From NCBI RefSeq assembly GCF_008271695.1, contig NZ_VKKY01000003.1:186001-250000 (forward strand): DNA of 64,000 nt. Direction: 5' to 3'. How positions within the stretch are numbered: the stretch's first letter is position 1; each line of letters opens with the position of its first letter. The translations under genes were made by a program, and so were the position numbers. The stretch is from Rufibacter hautae (GTDB lineage: Bacteria; Bacteroidota; Bacteroidia; Cytophagales; Hymenobacteraceae). This document shows positions 62,628 through 64,000 of the stretch, piece after piece. The notes below the pieces were generated by a model. It ran no database searches. It saw nothing but the letters and a program-made list of their open reading frames with translations, and was not told where the DNA came from.

Positions 62628-63367
62628 AGATGGTCTTCGGTAGGCACGGGAATCTTGTTGAAAGCAGCCTCCATCCAGGTATTCGGAATTTTGTTCAAGG
62701 CAGTTTTAAGTTCAGAGGCCCATTGTTCAGAGATACTTTCCAAGTCTTTTTTGGTGTACCGGTGTTCTACCATCTCATAGCTGTTGGCACGGTAAAGCAC
62801 GACATCAATAGGAAAGTCTACGTCATTAGCGCTGACACGGGTAGAGTCAAAAGATAAAAAACCGGTTTTCAAGGCCAATTGCATGGAAGATTCGTCGGTA
62901 AGGGTGCGGTTCAGGATGGCTTTGCCATGGCCTGAGTTCCCGATGACCACAAACGGGGCACCTTGGCCCAGTTCTACCCAGTTGCCCTCGGGGTAGAGCA
63001 AGAAGAGTTTGTGCTCTTCGTCGTCCTTCAACTGTCCGCCAATGATGGTGTGCAGGTTAAACCGCAGGCCCGCCTGTTCCAATTCTTCTTTGTCTTCTTT
63101 AGCCGCCCTTTTTACCTGCGCCCCAAAGTCATTCACCGCTTTGTACAACTTGTTGTGCTCGGGCCCACTTTCCATGAGCTCCTGAAAGTAAAGCACCGCT
63201 TTGTCCCGCACCGACCTGAGCCCGCTGGTCATGATGAAGAGCGAATGCTGCCCCTGTTGCTGAATGTATATTTTCTTTTTCTCTGTGGTGTCAGAGCCCG
63301 CGGTAATTCTGGTGTCTGCGATGGCAACCAGCCCCTCCTTCACTTTTATTCCTAAACAGTACGTCAT
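62624..63367 (-). CDS. Anbu, proteasome-type bacterial peptidase subunit
   Basis: 247 residues from the ATG at 63367, chosen because the family starts MTYCxG with Thr as the predicted N-terminal nucleophile after Met removal; the upstream frame to 63409 is discarded. Also seen are GLVAIADTRITAGSD (Asp), FIMTSGLRSVRD, GGQLKDDEEHKLFLLYPEG and the C-terminal ALKTGFLSFDSTRVSANDVDFPIDVV. Anbu forms ring or helix assemblies related to the proteasome beta subunit, with an unclear role. It is the first gene of a two-gene unit with the transglutaminase. Confidence 0.93.
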   Translation of the reverse strand: MTYCLGIKVKEGLVAIADTRITAGSDTTEKKKIYIQQQGQHSLFIMTSGLRSVRDKAVLYFQELMESGPEHNKLYKAVNDFGAQVKRAAKEDKEELEQAGLRFNLHTIIGGQLKDDEEHKLFLLYPEGNWVELGQGAPFVVIGNSGHGKAILNRTLTDESSMQLALKTGFLSFDSTRVSANDVDFPIDVVLYRANSYEMVEHRYTKKDLESISEQWASELKTALNKIPNTWMEAAFNKIPVPTEDHL

Positions 63368-63769
63368 AATAGAGCCTCCCTTCTGCCAATAAGCACCTGG
63401 TGTAAACAAATTGATATTTTAAACTGGTTATAGTTAAAATATTGTAAACAAGGCGAGTAGTGGGTTTAAAGATAGGAAAGATTCACGTAGGTATTTTCCG
63501 CAACTTGCATGTTTTGCCGAAGCCAGACGAATACAGTCTCCTCTTCAATGGACTAAGAACAAATTTACCTTTGTTTGTCAACCGATGATAGGTCTGGTGA
63601 ATAAACTCAAGCAGGGTAGGACAGGAACTTTCAAAAGAAACTCCCTCTCTGAAAAAGATGATGGCTAAACTCAACTACTTTCCCTTAATTTCTGTTAAAA
63701 GAAAGCTCCGCTGGTGTCTGCTTTAAACAAAGCGAAACCAGCCATAAGCGCACTTATCTTCAGAAACGT
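63368..63769. other. Divergent intergenic region before selO
   Basis: About 400 bp between divergent genes. A 63-codon minus-strand frame (63483-63674) has no recognisable features and is not called. I found no consensus promoter with both boxes. Confidence 0.45.
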
Positions 63770-64000
63770 ATGCAGTCTTTAAGCACGAAAGAATATAAAA
63801 ACGAGTTTGTGGCCGCCTTTGACGGCGATGACAGCGGCAACACCAAACCCCGCCAGACGCCCGGCGTCTTGTACAGCAAAGCCATTCCCACGCCCGTGAA
63901 CAAACCCGAGCTGTTGGCCTGGTCAGAGGAGTTGGCGCAGGACCTGGGTATTGAAAAGCCTACCGGCCAGAAAGACATTGACATTCTAGGCGGAAACTAC
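63770..64000 (+). CDS. selO: SelO-family protein adenylyltransferase, 5' end only
   Basis: 77 codons are visible before the window ends, starting at the ATG at 63770. The N-terminal pattern VLYSKAIPTPVNKPELLAWSEELAQDLGIE matches the conserved start of SelO (YdiU) pseudokinases. These transfer AMP from ATP to protein hydroxyl groups and are linked to redox stress. The kinase-like core lies outside the window, so the call rests on this N-terminal segment. It is divergent from the Anbu gene. Confidence 0.85.
   Translation, partial: MQSLSTKEYKNEFVAAFDGDDSGNTKPRQTPGVLYSKAIPTPVNKPELLAWSEELAQDLGIEKPTGQKDIDILGGNY

Noticed and set aside
63483..63674. 63-codon minus-strand frame upstream of Anbu
   Set aside because: No features; lies in a divergent promoter region.

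Overview
This 64 kb window is a chromosomal stretch of a Bacteroidota bacterium, most likely of the Cytophagales/Hymenobacteraceae group (Rufibacter/Pontibacter/Hymenobacter-like). That placement is inferred from gene content, not from a marker-gene comparison. The signs are SusC/SusD pairs, a type IX secretion (T9SS) sorting domain, many lipoproteins, promoters of the Bacteroidota form (TTTG, about 19 bp, TAnnTTTG), few Shine-Dalgarno sites, and the rpsU-xerC-hpf gene order.

Layout. 1-1676 is the 5' part of a SusC gene on the minus strand, cut by the window edge. 2.0-8.4 kb holds a Cys-rich lipoprotein, asd, a large lamin-tail-domain exoprotein, a TSUP transporter and a DUF6588 protein. 8.4-20.7 kb is a visibly AT-rich island with two SusC/SusD loci, long gene-poor spacers and a (TA)n tract. 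20.9-31.3 kb has an exported amidase, an S9 peptidase, two tandem PAP2 phosphatases, metK, the hpf/xerC/rpsU cluster and an acyl-CoA dehydrogenase. 31.7-40.4 kb is a co-directional run: polysaccharide export protein, tyrosine autokinase, PHP phosphatase, epimerase, TPR protein, phosphosulfolactate-synthase-like protein, DedA and aroE. 40.6-43.6 kb has an ECF sigma factor overlapping a gene for an apparently trans-envelope protein, plus two small envelope genes. 43.8-52.5 kb has uvrB, a T9SS-secreted repeat protein, a lipoprotein and a Tat-exported three-subunit molybdenum aldehyde/xanthine oxidoreductase. 52.8-64.0 kb has a GNAT, a DUF6624 protein, a radical SAM protein, an FAD/NAD(P) protein, a YciI protein, a P-type Ca-like ATPase, a transglutaminase/Anbu pair and the 5' end of selO. 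I saw no rRNA, tRNA, CRISPR array, intact insertion sequence or phage.

The most unusual signal is a dispersed palindromic repeat of about 40 bp, with arms resembling CGTTTTAGGCCTGTTTT and AAAACAGGCCTAAAACG. I count about 20 copies by eye. Most are intergenic, and some are built into terminators. Four lie inside protein-coding genes, all read in the same frame, and two of those supply part of a signal peptide. No copy was seen inside the AT-rich SusC/D island. Other points of note are a long hairpin in the metK leader, a 16-bp hairpin that buries the xerC start codon, and a Tyr-Gly repeat tail on the autokinase.

All domain calls come from reading motifs by eye; no database search was run.
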